DNA of 64,000 nt from Cryobacterium fucosi. GTDB taxonomy: Bacteria; Actinomycetota; Actinomycetes; Actinomycetales; Microbacteriaceae. The stretch spans positions 37,400 to 101,399 of the forward strand of contig NZ_SOHH01000095.1 of NCBI RefSeq assembly GCF_004403515.1, read 5' to 3'. Positions 44,971 through 53,958 of the stretch are shown here, piece after piece; position 1 is the first letter of the stretch, and every line of letters starts with the position of its first letter. The position numbers and the translations under genes are program-made. Under the pieces are notes generated by a model. It was given only the letters and a program-made list of their open reading frames with translations. It searched no databases and had not been told where the DNA came from.

Positions 44971-45482
44971 CCAGCACCGCCATGCAGCAGCTCTACCAGC
45001 AGATCATCCTCGACCACGCGAAGGCCAGGCACGGCGCCTCGGCCGAGGCGTTGCCGCCGCTCCCGACGCGTCTGTCGGCCGCTGCGTCGGTCGACCCGGC
45101 TCCCGACGGCCTCCGGGTGGGCGAATCGCACCAGGTGAACACCACCTGCGGCGACGAGGTCACCGTGCGGGTGGGCGTGCGCGGCGCGGGCGATGAGGCC
45201 GTGATCGAGACGTTCGCGTGGCGTGGCGACGGATGCTCCATCTCCTTGGCTTCGGCATCCGTGCTGCACGACACCGTGGGTGGCGTCACCGTCGGCGAGG
45301 CCAGGGCCATGCTCGATCTCTACCGGGAGATGCTGCGCTCCCGCGGCACGATCGAACCCGACGAGGAGGTCCTCGGCGACGCCGCCGCCTTCTCCGGGGT
45401 CTCCCGTTACCCGGCCAGGGTCAAGTGCGCGATGCTCGCCTGGGTGGCCTTCGAGGCCGCAGTGCTGCCCGTCGCCGAGTGA
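44967..45482 (+). CDS. sufU: SufU zinc-dependent sulfurtransferase
   Basis: This 171-residue IscU-like protein accepts sulfur from SufS. Cys61, Asp63, Cys90 and Cys154 match the zinc and sulfur-acceptor ligands of SufU. Its ATG overlaps the sufS stop. Repeat cluster 5 follows. Confidence 0.93.
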   Translation: MTSTAMQQLYQQIILDHAKARHGASAEALPPLPTRLSAAASVDPAPDGLRVGESHQVNTTCGDEVTVRVGVRGAGDEAVIETFAWRGDGCSISLASASVLHDTVGGVTVGEARAMLDLYREMLRSRGTIEPDEEVLGDAAAFSGVSRYPARVKCAMLAWVAFEAAVLPVAE

Positions 45483-45490
45483 GGTCGGGT

Positions 45491-45620
45491 CGGTAGTCGA
45501 GCCCGTCGAGCTCGACTCGGGTGACCTGGTCTCGACAAGCTCGACCACCGGGGCGCTCGACCACCGGTGGTCGAGCCTGTCGAGACCCCATCCGTACCGG
45601 TGGTCGAGCTTGTCGAGACC
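45491..45620. repeat. GGTGGTCGAG-family repeat cluster 5
   Basis: The cluster comprises one inverted pair (GTCTCGACAAGCTCGACCACC with GGTGGTCGAGCCTGTCGAGACC) and additional half units. It lies between the convergent sufU and fliW genes. Confidence 0.8.
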
Positions 45621-45631
45621 CCGCCAACAAA

Positions 45632-46015
45632 CTACGCCGAACGAGCCCCCAGCTCGGCGCGGAGCGGCCAGTCCTGGCCGTCGAGGATGATCTGAGCGCA
45701 GCGGCCGGTGAGCGAGTTGACCACGATCGGCGCCATCAGGTTCACGGTGGTGCCGCTCTCGCCCGGGTTGGTCACCACGAGCACGAGCGCGTCGGCCGGG
45801 TCGGACAGCTCGAGCGAGCCGGCCTGGTCGTCGCTGATCACGGGGGAGTAGTCGGGAAGGTAGACCGAGGCATCCAGCACGAACAGGCGGGTGCGCTGGT
45901 CGGTGGCGGACTGCAGCGTGAAGAGTCCGGCCGCGCCGGGAATCTCGATCAGCGCGAACTCGGTCAGCGGAGCGAGCCCGGGAGGAGGGGACACGAAGGT
46001 CAGGGTGGCGTTCAT
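45632..46015 (-). CDS. fliW: Flagellar assembly factor FliW
   Basis: This protein of about 127 residues matches FliW, a flagellin-binding assembly factor that elsewhere antagonises the translational repressor CsrA. FVSPPPGLAPLTEFALIEI at the start and YLPDYSP in the middle are typical. Start choice: 46015 gives a family-like N-terminus, while an ATG at 46045 overlaps the flgL stop (ATGA) and would add ten residues. No csrA gene is seen nearby. Confidence 0.88.
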   Translation of the reverse strand: MNATLTFVSPPPGLAPLTEFALIEIPGAAGLFTLQSATDQRTRLFVLDASVYLPDYSPVISDDQAGSLELSDPADALVLVVTNPGESGTTVNLMAPIVVNSLTGRCAQIILDGQDWPLRAELGARSA

Positions 46016-46041
46016 CGTTGCCGTTCTCGCTTGCTGCATGA

Positions 46042-46965
46042 TCATCTGAGGAAGTCCATCAGGGTCGGCTGGAGGACCTTGGCAGTCACCGCGAGGGCCG
46101 ACTGGTAGACGACTTCCTGGAGCTTGAGGTCGAGGATCGCCTGGCCGAGGTCGACGTCCTCGATCGAGGAGCGCTGCGCCTCGAGGGCGCCCTTCTGCTT
46201 CACGAGGGTGTCCCCGGCCTTCTGGATCTGGCCCTGACGCACGCCGACGTCCGCCTGGGCGGTGAGCACGGTCTTCATCCGTGCGTCCACGTTGGCGAGG
46301 AAGTGGCCGATGTTGCTCGGCGGCATGCTGGGCGTGCCGCGCAGGGCGGCGCTGATGTCGTCGATGAGCGTGAACACCGAGGTCGCGTTCGTCGCGTTCA
46401 GGTCGAAGACCTCGCTGCCATCGACGTCGACCTTGATGGTCGTGTCCGCGTCGATCCGGCGTCCGACGGTGGAGCCCGGGGCGCCAGTGAAGGACGCCAG
46501 CTTGGTGACGGGGTCCACGGTGAAGGCGACGCCGGCATCCGAGTTGCCTGCGAACACGGTGCGGCCGAGATAGGAGGAGTTCGCCTGGCTGAGCAGGTCC
46601 TGCTTGAGGCCGTCGAGACGCACGGCGATCGCTTCCTTCGCGGTCTGCGAGAGGGAGCCGTCGTTGGCGCCCTGCACGGTGAGATCGCGCACCTGATTCA
46701 GGATGTCGGTGGTGCTGGCGAGGGCGGTGTCGGCGGTGGTCAGCCATCTGTTGCCGTTCTCGGCGTTGCGGCTGTACTGGGCGACGGCACGCTGGTCGGT
46801 GCGCACGGCCAGGGAGTCCGCCGCCTTGGCCGGGTCGTCGGAGGGCCGCTCGATGGCCCTGAGCGAGGATGCCCGCTCCTGCAGTTGGGCCATCCGGGCG
46901 AGGTTGGTCTGCAGATTGCTCTGCGCCGAGCGCATCTGGGTCTGGGTGGTGACGCGGGAGACCAT
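46042..46965 (-). CDS. flgL: Flagellar hook-associated protein 3
   Basis: This 307-residue protein joins hook to filament. The flagellin-like N-terminus (LARMAQLQERASSLRAIERPSDDP) and C-terminal helix are conserved. GGAAGG lies upstream of the ATG, 3 bp after the flgK stop. It is part of the flgN-flgK-flgL-fliW unit. Confidence 0.93.
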   Translation of the reverse strand: MVSRVTTQTQMRSAQSNLQTNLARMAQLQERASSLRAIERPSDDPAKAADSLAVRTDQRAVAQYSRNAENGNRWLTTADTALASTTDILNQVRDLTVQGANDGSLSQTAKEAIAVRLDGLKQDLLSQANSSYLGRTVFAGNSDAGVAFTVDPVTKLASFTGAPGSTVGRRIDADTTIKVDVDGSEVFDLNATNATSVFTLIDDISAALRGTPSMPPSNIGHFLANVDARMKTVLTAQADVGVRQGQIQKAGDTLVKQKGALEAQRSSIEDVDLGQAILDLKLQEVVYQSALAVTAKVLQPTLMDFLR

Positions 46966-46968
46966 GGC

Positions 46969-48438
46969 TTACCTTCCTACCAGTCCGGTGCGGTTGATCA
47001 GGGTGTCGAGCATCTCGTCCACGGCCGTCATGACCCGCGCGGCACCCTGGTAGGCGTGCTGGAACATGAGCAGGTTGACGTTCTCCTCGTCCAGGTCCAC
47101 CGAGGCATTCGACAGCTGCGCGCCGACGGCGGCGGTCGAGGTGAGGTCGGCAAGCGACGCGTGCTGCAGTTCGGTGCGGGTGGTCACGGCGAAGCTCGTG
47201 ACGAAGTTCGACCAGTCGGTCGAGGGCGACTGCACGAAGGCGGGAGGCGGACCAGCGGATGCGACGGCCCTGCCCGCGCCGAGCTGGGCGAGCTCGTCGG
47301 CGATGGAACCGTCGAGGGCGCCGTTCACGGCGAGGCCAGTCGAGAGTTCGGCGGCGGTTTTCGGAAGAACGCTCAGCCCGGTTGCCGCGGGGACGCCGAC
47401 CGTGACCAGGAAGAAGTCCCCACCCGGCAGGCTCGAGTTCGTGCCCTTGGCATAGATGGTGTTGACCTTGGTGGCCAGGTTCGTGGCGAACCGGTTGTAC
47501 GACTCGGCGGTTTCGGCCAGGGCGCCGCCGGTTCCCGCGCCGGCACCGGATGTCACGGCGGGGGCGAGCAGGGAGATCGCACCGGCCAGTTCGCCGCCGT
47601 CGACGGCGACCGGTCCGGCGGAAGGCTTCCCGGCCCATTCGACGTGAGGGGCTGACCCGGCTTCGGTCATCGACTTCGCGCCGATCGCGACGAGCTTCTG
47701 GGCCGAGTCGCCGGTGACCAGTGCGTTGCCGCCTACCAGCACGTCGACGGTGCCGTCGCCGCGGTCGACGACCGTGCCGCCGGTGAGGGCGGCGAGGGTC
47801 GTGGTGAGGGAGTTGCGCTTGTCGAGCAATTCGTTTGCGCCGCCGCCGGCGGTCTGTGCATTGCGGATCTGCACGTTGAGCGCGGCGACCTGTTCCGCGG
47901 CATTGTTGATTTCGGTGACCATGCCGTCGACGCTGTTGCGGGTGGTCGACCACTGGTTGACGGCGGACTGGTAGCCCTGGGCGATCTGGGTGGTGAGCAC
48001 GGCGGCCTGGCCGAGGAGCACCCCGGCGGGGGCGGCGTCGCCCGCGGCGTTGGCCACGTCGTGCCAGCCGGCCCAGAACTCGTCGAGCTGGGCGGAGAGC
48101 CCGTTCTTGCCCGGCTCGTTCATCGAACCTTCGACGGCGATGAGAGCGTTGGAACGCACGGCGGAGTATCCGGCGACGGCCGCGGAGGAGCGCACCCGGG
48201 CATCCAGCTGGGCACTGCCGAGGCGGGCGACGCCGTCGACGTTGACGCCTTGGCCGGCCTGCACTCCGGCGCTCATCAGGCCGACGCGGCTGATCGCATC
48301 GACCGAAGACGTCGTGATGCGCTGCCGGGTGTAGCCCTGCGTGTTGGCGTTGGCGATGTTCTGGCCGACGACCTCGAGGCCCTTCCGGGCGGCGATCAGG
48401 CCGGTGTACGCGGTGTTCAGCCCGCCGAAGGTGCTCAC
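46969..48438 (-). CDS. flgK: Flagellar hook-associated protein 1
   Basis: This 489-residue hook-filament junction protein has the rod/hook family start NTAYTGLIAARKGLEVVGQN-type sequence with IANANTQGYTRQR, and the C-terminal FQHAYQGAARVMTAVDEML helix. A GTG start overlaps the flgN stop (GTGA). The middle is variable, as usual. Confidence 0.94.
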   Translation of the reverse strand: MSTFGGLNTAYTGLIAARKGLEVVGQNIANANTQGYTRQRITTSSVDAISRVGLMSAGVQAGQGVNVDGVARLGSAQLDARVRSSAAVAGYSAVRSNALIAVEGSMNEPGKNGLSAQLDEFWAGWHDVANAAGDAAPAGVLLGQAAVLTTQIAQGYQSAVNQWSTTRNSVDGMVTEINNAAEQVAALNVQIRNAQTAGGGANELLDKRNSLTTTLAALTGGTVVDRGDGTVDVLVGGNALVTGDSAQKLVAIGAKSMTEAGSAPHVEWAGKPSAGPVAVDGGELAGAISLLAPAVTSGAGAGTGGALAETAESYNRFATNLATKVNTIYAKGTNSSLPGGDFFLVTVGVPAATGLSVLPKTAAELSTGLAVNGALDGSIADELAQLGAGRAVASAGPPPAFVQSPSTDWSNFVTSFAVTTRTELQHASLADLTSTAAVGAQLSNASVDLDEENVNLLMFQHAYQGAARVMTAVDEMLDTLINRTGLVGR

Positions 48439-48920
48439 AGGATCTGGTCGAAGAGTCGGGAGGCGGCGGTGCGCACGTCGGACGTGCCGCGGGAGTCGTA
48501 GGTGTTCGTGTTCGTGCGCACGTCGGCGAGCGTTTCCTGGCTGGAGCGCACGGCGGCCCGCAGCAGCTGCTCGTTGGCGTCGCGCAGTTCCTTGATCTGG
48601 ATGGTCAGCTCGCCGAGCGCCGCGAAGTGCGAGGCCATGATCTCGGTCCAGGGCCCGACCGGGGCGTGGGCGACGAGTTCGCGCAGGGTGGCGTCTTCGG
48701 CGGTGCCCCATTCGGCGGCCAGGGCGGACACCTCGACGGAGCGGGCCAGGCCGGCCTCGCGCACGTGGCCGAGAACCTGTTCGACCTCGCGGGTGGCCTG
48801 CTGGAGCCAGCGAGTCTTGCCGTTGGCAAGGAGAAGCTGTTCCTCGTCGAGCTTGAAGATCAGCAGTTCGAGGAGTTCTCGTTCGCGCCACAGCAACGCT
48901 GACAATTCATTGGCGCCCAC
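48435..48920 (-). CDS. flgN: FlgN-like flagellar export chaperone
   Basis: This 161-residue mostly helical protein immediately precedes flgK and matches the FlgN chaperone family, which keeps FlgK and FlgL export-competent. WRERELLELLIFKLDEEQLLL is the typical N-terminal helix. The GTG start has GGAGG four bases upstream. A sigma-28-type promoter lies 75 bp before the start. Confidence 0.85.
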   Translation of the reverse strand: MGANELSALLWRERELLELLIFKLDEEQLLLANGKTRWLQQATREVEQVLGHVREAGLARSVEVSALAAEWGTAEDATLRELVAHAPVGPWTEIMASHFAALGELTIQIKELRDANEQLLRAAVRSSQETLADVRTNTNTYDSRGTSDVRTAASRLFDQIL

Positions 48921-49352
48921 GGGTCCTCCACCTGCCTCTCGTTTCTCTGCCGGGTAACACCATTGAACGCGTGGACTCCGGCTTCTGAGAGGCACTATCG
49001 GCACGGTGCCGTCCACGGTTAGCGACGAGCTGGAAACAGACTGCCAGTCGGGCGCCGCGCTTGTCCACTAAAGGGAGGACACAATCCGCGGACCGGCTCA
49101 ACGGATGTCCCTCCTTTCGGGGTCATTCGCCCCGGACTGGGGGTCTCTTTCCCCATAGTGGGGGGTGCTGCTCCGGATCTGCCGCGTGCCGCCCCCATAC
49201 GTTTTAACCAGCGGGCAAAAACTCCCGTCAGGGGCCCGAAACCCCGCACAACCGTTCGATGAAGTCCCCGTGCTTACCCGGCAAAACGCGCTCGACCTGG
49301 CTCGCCAGTCTCGATCCGCACCCCGTCCGTTCAGCATCCAGGGAGGTCCGTT
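48921..49352. other. Divergent control region between flgN and the sigma-28 gene
   Basis: No gene is seen in 432 bp. It holds the sigma-28-type promoter of flgN (48995-49021) and a 13-bp hairpin CCCCATAGTGGGG (49151-49163). No matching promoter was found for the sigma gene itself, which may depend on the housekeeping sigma factor. Confidence 0.6.
48995..49021 (-). promoter_or_regulatory. Sigma-28-type promoter of flgN-flgK-flgL-fliW
   Basis: On the minus strand TAAC (49021-49018) and GCCGATAG (49002-48995) are separated by exactly 15 bases. The Bacillus SigD consensus is TAAA-N15-GCCGATAT. The same boxes and spacing occur before fliC. Confidence 0.8.
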
Positions 49353-50165
49353 GTGAATCGGGCAGAACGCAACCAGCTGGTGATTGAGAACCTCCCACTC
49401 GTGGGCTACCTCGTCTCCGAAGTCTGGGCCAAGGCCCGCCACCTCTCCCGCGACGACCTGGCCTCGGCCGGTTCCCTCGCGCTGATCACCTCCGCGGATG
49501 CGTTCAACCCCGAGCTGGGAGTCCCCTTCGGAGCCTTCGCCCGCCGCCGCATCATCGGCGCCTTCGCCGACGAGATGCGCTCCAACGACTGGGCCACCCG
49601 GATGGCGCGCCGCCGGATCAAGGAAACCCGCGCCGTCCAGGAGACCCTGGCCGCCGCCCTCGGCCGGGCAGCCTCGGTCGACGAGGTCGCAGCAGCCCTC
49701 GGCGTGGACCGCGAGACCGCAGCCGCCGGCCTGGCCGACTCCGAGCGCACCCTCTCCACCCTCGACGACGCCACGGCCGAGTTCCTGGTCTCCGGCACCG
49801 AACTGCCGGAAGAGTCCCTCCTCTCCGCCGAGCGTCTCGCCTTCCTGCGCAAGGCGATCGACGCCCTGCCGGAGAAGATGCGCGAGATCATCCAGCAGGT
49901 CTACTTCGACGACCGTTCGGTCAAGGAGATCGCCGCCGAGCTGGGGATCACCCACTCGGCCGTGTCCCAGCAGCGCGCGGAGGCCATCCGTTTGCTCCGT
50001 GACGGACTGGGCACCCACTATGCCGACGACGCCGAGGCCGAGTACGTGCCGGAGTCCCGCATCGCGCCGGCCCGCCGCAGCGCCTATCTGGCCCGCCTCG
50101 CCGACCAGTCGATGTTCGGGCTGGCCACCGCGGCCGGCGCGCTCTACGCGGCCGAGTCCGCGTAG
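49353..50165 (+). CDS. fliA: Flagellar sigma factor (sigma-28/FliA family)
   Basis: This 270-residue group 3 sigma factor has region 2 (about residues 10-75, NLPLVGYLV...GAFARRRI), region 3 (about 95-150) and region 4 (about 175-225, KEIAAELGITHSAVSQQRAEAI). It should direct RNA polymerase to the TAAC-N15-GCCGATAG promoters next to it. The GTG start has AGGGAGG upstream. No anti-sigma factor FlgM gene is recognised in the window. Confidence 0.93.
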   Translation: MNRAERNQLVIENLPLVGYLVSEVWAKARHLSRDDLASAGSLALITSADAFNPELGVPFGAFARRRIIGAFADEMRSNDWATRMARRRIKETRAVQETLAAALGRAASVDEVAAALGVDRETAAAGLADSERTLSTLDDATAEFLVSGTELPEESLLSAERLAFLRKAIDALPEKMREIIQQVYFDDRSVKEIAAELGITHSAVSQQRAEAIRLLRDGLGTHYADDAEAEYVPESRIAPARRSAYLARLADQSMFGLATAAGALYAAESA

Positions 50166-50189
50166 CCCGAAAGTTTTTCGCTGAACGGC

Positions 50190-50216
50190 TAACGCGGTCC
50201 TGACCGGGGCCGATAG
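50190..50216 (+). promoter_or_regulatory. Sigma-28-type promoter of fliC
   Basis: TAAC (50190-50193), 15 bases, then GCCGATAG (50209-50216), ending 60 bp before the flagellin start. It is identical in boxes and spacing to the flgN promoter. Confidence 0.85.
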
Positions 50217-50276
50217 CTCAAGGTGTCGACCCATGGATGGGTCGGCGCACCACACCCAATCACGGAGGAATACATC

Positions 50277-51425
50277 ATGGGTATGCAGATCAACACCAAC
50301 CTCGCGGCCAACAACACGTACCGCAACCTGGCCGCAACGCAGAACGACATGTCCAAGTCCCTGGAGAAGCTGTCCAGCGGCCTCCGCATCAACCGCGCAG
50401 CGGATGACGCGGCCGGCCTGGCCATCTCCGAGGGCCTCAAGTCGCAGGTCGGCGGCCTCACGGTCGCCAGCCGCAACGCCCAGGACGCCGTCTCGGTCAT
50501 TCAGACCGCAGAAGGTTCCTTGAACGAGGTGCAGTCAATCCTGCAGCGCGTTCGTGACCTCGCCGTTCAGGCCGGCAACGACTCGAACAACTCCGCGTCG
50601 CGCAAGGCGATCACCACCGAGGCGACCGCGCTCACCACCGAGCTCACCCGCATCAGCGCGGGCACGAACTTCAACGGCACCCAGCTGCTTGACGGTTCGA
50701 AGGCCGCGCTGAGCTTCCAGGTCGGCGCGAACAGCGACGCAAGCAGCCAGATCACGGTGAACCTCGCCAATGTGAAAACCGTCGCGAATGCTCTCAAGGG
50801 CCTCGATGGTGCCGGTGTCGCACTCACAGGGGCGAAGAACAACACTGGCGTGACGGTTAGCGCGACCGCAACGGATGTCACCATTACCCAGGCGAGCGGC
50901 GGCGCATCCTTCACTGCCACTTTCACCGCAGGCTCGACGAGCGCCGTAGTGCTCGCAAGCCTGCAGAGTGCAGCGGGTTCAAACTTCACGGTGACCGCCA
51001 ATGCCACCACTGGGTTTGACATCGTGTCCAACGACGCATCAAAAACGGGGGCAATCGCAGCAACAGGAACAGTAGTGGGAAGCGTCGGCGCTGGTACCAT
51101 CGGGACCGCCGCAGCCCCCTTGGCGTTGGACTTCTCCTCAGCAACGTCCGCCGCGGCATCCATTGCGACACTCGACAAGCAGATCGCTGCGGTTTCTACC
51201 GCTCGCGCCGACCTTGGTGCGAACCAGAACCGGTTCGAGAGCGTCATCAAGAACCTGGCCGTCTCCAAGGAGAACCTCACCGCTGCCGGCTCGCGTATCC
51301 GCGACACCGACATGGCCGAGGAAATGGTCACGTACACCCGTTCCAGCATCCTCTCGCAGGCCGGTACCGCCATGCTCGCGCAGGCGAACCAGTCCGCACA
51401 GGGCGTGCTGTCGCTCCTCCGCTAA
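50277..51425 (+). CDS. fliC: Flagellin
   Basis: This 382-residue filament protein has conserved D0/D1 ends (MQINTNLAANNTYRNL... and ...SILSQAGTAMLAQANQSA) and a low-complexity Ala/Thr/Ser-rich middle. That middle (about residues 165-290) has less extreme codon bias than the rest, as is common for variable flagellin domains. GGAGGA lies seven bases before the ATG. It is probably the sole flagellin in this cluster. Confidence 0.97.
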   Translation: MGMQINTNLAANNTYRNLAATQNDMSKSLEKLSSGLRINRAADDAAGLAISEGLKSQVGGLTVASRNAQDAVSVIQTAEGSLNEVQSILQRVRDLAVQAGNDSNNSASRKAITTEATALTTELTRISAGTNFNGTQLLDGSKAALSFQVGANSDASSQITVNLANVKTVANALKGLDGAGVALTGAKNNTGVTVSATATDVTITQASGGASFTATFTAGSTSAVVLASLQSAAGSNFTVTANATTGFDIVSNDASKTGAIAATGTVVGSVGAGTIGTAAAPLALDFSSATSAAASIATLDKQIAAVSTARADLGANQNRFESVIKNLAVSKENLTAAGSRIRDTDMAEEMVTYTRSSILSQAGTAMLAQANQSAQGVLSLLR

Positions 51426-51465
51426 CCCGGAGTAGCTGACCTTTCGGGAAACCGCACGGTGAACT

Positions 51466-51523
51466 ATGGCTGGTGGTGACCGCGAGATGAACTGGACCTC
51501 ATCCCTCGGCCGCCACCAGCCAT
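51466..51523 (+). promoter_or_regulatory. Inverted repeat between fliC and fliD
   Basis: ATGGCTGGTGG (51466-51476) and CCACCAGCCAT (51513-51523) are exact reverse complements separated by 36 bases. They could form a stem that attenuates or processes the fliC-fliD transcript. Confidence 0.5.
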
Positions 51524-51596
51524 TCACGTGTGCACCACGACCAGCCGGCACGATCGCCCCAGACTCACGATCGGCCAAGACCAAGGAGGGGAAGAC

Positions 51597-52982
51597 ATGG
51601 CGAATGCCATCGACGGACTCGTTTCAGGGCTTGACACCACGACCCTGATCAACTCTCTGATGAAGGTCGAGGCGGTGCCGCAGGCGCTTCTCAAGGCCAA
51701 GGTCTCCACCTCCCAGAACCTCATCGCGGCGCTGCAGGGGCTGAACACCCAGGTCGCGGCCCTTGCCGACCTCGCCACCACGGCCGCGAAGCCTGCCGCG
51801 CTCGACCTCTACTCCTCGTCGAGCAGCTCCCCGACCGTCACCACGACGGTCTCGGCCGGCGCCGGCGCGGGGCAGCTCGACATCGTCGTCGGTGCCCTCG
51901 CCCGAAGCCAGGTGGGCGTGTCCGCGGCGATGACCGCGTGGCCGACCGCGCCCGCGGTGCTCACGATCGTTTCCAAGGGCGTCAGCACCGAGATCACGGC
52001 CGCCACGACGTCGCTCGACGATGTCGTCACGGCCGTCAATGCCGCCAATACCGGCGTGACGGCCACCAAGGTCGCCTCCGGAGTCAATGCCGGCGGTGTG
52101 GCACAATACCGGCTTCAGTTCACCGGAAGCGCATCAGGGGCCGCCAACTCCTTCGACGTGTACCAGGGCACCAAAGCCGCTGTCGCGGCGGCGACGGCGC
52201 CCAATCTGCTCAGCGCCCCCGGGGCCGCGGTCATCCGCACCGCCGCAGACGCCAGCGTCACCCTCTGGGCGGGCACCGCCGCCGCGCAGACCATCACCTC
52301 GTCCACCAACACCTTCGCCAACCTGCTTCCCGGCGTCGCGATCAGCGTGTCCGCGGTCTCGGTCGACCCGGTCACCGTCAAGGTGGCCCGCGACGACGCG
52401 CAGATCGGTTCGATCGCCTCCGGCCTGGTCAGCTCCCTGAACGGAGTCTTCGCCCTCATCTCGACGAAGTCTGTCGTCGTCAACAGCACGAACGCCTCGG
52501 GCGCGGCCGTGCTCTCGCCCGGAGTGTTCACCGGCGACAGCACCGTGCGCGACGCGAAGCAGAAGCTTCTCACCGCGGCATCCGCCCCCGTCAACGGCCG
52601 TTCGCCGTCGGAGTACGGGATCATCATCACGAAGACCGGCACGATGGAGTTCGACGCGGCCAAGTTCGCCGCGGCTCTCGCCAAGGACCCGGCCACGGTG
52701 AAGGCCGCCGTCACGGAGATCGCCACCCGCGTCGCGGCGGCGGCGACAGCGGCATCCGACAAGTACGACGGGCAGATCACCGCCAGGATCACCGGTCAGC
52801 AGTCCACGGTCAAGGACCTGGGCAGCCGGATCGAAGCGTGGGATCGCAACCTGGCCACCCGCCGGGCGACCCTGCAAAGCACCTACACCGCACTGGAAAC
52901 CCAGCTCAGCGCAATGAAGGCACAGTCATCGTGGCTGTCTGCCCAGGTCGCCGGGCTCAGTAGCTCTACCTCGAACGGATGA
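51597..52982 (+). CDS. fliD: Flagellar filament capping protein
   Basis: This 461-residue protein caps the filament and folds incoming flagellin. The N-terminus (GLVSGLDTTTLINSLMKVEA) and C-terminal helix (LEAQ-type, ALETQLSAMKAQSSWLSAQ) are typical. AAGGAGGGG precedes the ATG. The stop overlaps fliS (ATGA). Confidence 0.95.
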   Translation: MANAIDGLVSGLDTTTLINSLMKVEAVPQALLKAKVSTSQNLIAALQGLNTQVAALADLATTAAKPAALDLYSSSSSSPTVTTTVSAGAGAGQLDIVVGALARSQVGVSAAMTAWPTAPAVLTIVSKGVSTEITAATTSLDDVVTAVNAANTGVTATKVASGVNAGGVAQYRLQFTGSASGAANSFDVYQGTKAAVAAATAPNLLSAPGAAVIRTAADASVTLWAGTAAAQTITSSTNTFANLLPGVAISVSAVSVDPVTVKVARDDAQIGSIASGLVSSLNGVFALISTKSVVVNSTNASGAAVLSPGVFTGDSTVRDAKQKLLTAASAPVNGRSPSEYGIIITKTGTMEFDAAKFAAALAKDPATVKAAVTEIATRVAAAATAASDKYDGQITARITGQQSTVKDLGSRIEAWDRNLATRRATLQSTYTALETQLSAMKAQSSWLSAQVAGLSSSTSNG

Positions 52983-53425
52983 TGATGGCAGTGATGAGCA
53001 TGATGGGCGGAACCCAGGCCCGCCGGGCGCAGTTGAACCGCGAGGCCGTGCTCTCGGCGACTCCGGTGCGCCTGCTGACGATGCTCTACGATCGCCTCCT
53101 GCTCGACCTGAACCGCGCGGAAGCCGCGCAGGTCGTGGAAAACTGGCAGGCCGCATCCGAGAACCTGCTGCACGCGCAGGCGATCGTCTCCGAGCTGTCC
53201 ACGTCGCTGAATGTTGCGGCCTGGGAAGGCGGCGAGGGCCTGTTCGCGATCTACACCTACGTGTCGAACTCGCTGATGAGCGCGAACATCCACCGCGACG
53301 TCGACCGCACCCGCGAGAGCATCGCGCTGCTCGAGCCGCTGCGCCAGACCTGGCACGAGGCCGTCGAGCTGGCACCGGCCCAGGCGATGTCCGCCCACCT
53401 CGGTGGGGAGCTTGGAATTGCCTAG
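52979..53425 (+). CDS. fliS: Flagellin export chaperone
   Basis: This 148-residue helical chaperone keeps flagellin unfolded for export. LSATPVRLLTMLYDRLLLDL and NLLHAQAIVSELSTSL are family blocks. The N-terminus has three consecutive methionines; the first ATG overlaps the fliD stop. Confidence 0.93.
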   Translation: MMMAVMSMMGGTQARRAQLNREAVLSATPVRLLTMLYDRLLLDLNRAEAAQVVENWQAASENLLHAQAIVSELSTSLNVAAWEGGEGLFAIYTYVSNSLMSANIHRDVDRTRESIALLEPLRQTWHEAVELAPAQAMSAHLGGELGIA

Positions 53426-53744
53426 GCAGTCCAGCCGTCACGACGAGTGGCTGGAGGTGCTCAACCAGCTCGAGACGAGTCTCGGCTCCGGCGCGCGCGA
53501 CGCGGTGCTTGCCGCGGCGGGGGAGCGGTTCTCCACCGGCGTGCAATGGCGCGCCCCCGAGCACCTCGGCCAGTTGCCGCCCGATCTGGAGGAGCGTGCC
53601 CGCAGCCTGCTCGCCGGCCAGCTCGAACTGATCCGCGAGATCGAGGATGCCCGGCGTTCGGCGAGCGTGCACCTCGCCGCCGTGCGCAACATCCTCTCTA
53701 CCAAGCACACCGAGCACGCGGTCTACCTGGACGTAGCCGGCTGA
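53418..53744 (+). CDS. Small FliT-like protein after fliS
   Basis: This protein of about 108 residues is predicted helical and lies where many flagellar clusters encode the FliD chaperone FliT. Sequence similarity to FliT is too weak to name it. A TTG at 53418 with GGGGAG seven bases upstream is preferred; a GTG at 53403 is possible. It overlaps fliS by 8 bases. Confidence 0.65.
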   Translation: MPRQSSRHDEWLEVLNQLETSLGSGARDAVLAAAGERFSTGVQWRAPEHLGQLPPDLEERARSLLAGQLELIREIEDARRSASVHLAAVRNILSTKHTEHAVYLDVAG

Positions 53745-53760
53745 CCCGCCGTCTCGCGCG

Positions 53761-53958
53761 TCCGGTGGTCGAGCAGCTCCCGGTGGTCGAGCAGCTCCCG
53801 GTGGTCGAGCAGCTCCCGGTGGTCGAGCCTGTCGAGACCCCCGCGAACCCTGATCTCGACAAGCTCGATCACCGACGTGGTCGAGCCCCGGTGGTCGAGC
53901 CTGTCGAGACCCGCGTCGGTGGCCCAGCCCGTCGGTGGTCGAGCCCGTCGAGACCCGG
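53761..53958. repeat. GGTGGTCGAG-family repeat cluster 6
   Basis: It begins with a 21-bp unit (CCGGTGGTCGAGCAGCTCC) repeated three times. An inverted pair (GTCGAGACC with ATCTCGACAAGCTCGATCACC) and three further units follow. It closes the fliC-fliD-fliS unit. Confidence 0.8.

Noticed and set aside
50170..50216. AAAGTTT at 50170 as the -35 of the fliC promoter
   Set aside because: It is about 33 bases from GCCGATAG, too far; TAAC at 50190 gives the correct 15-base spacing.
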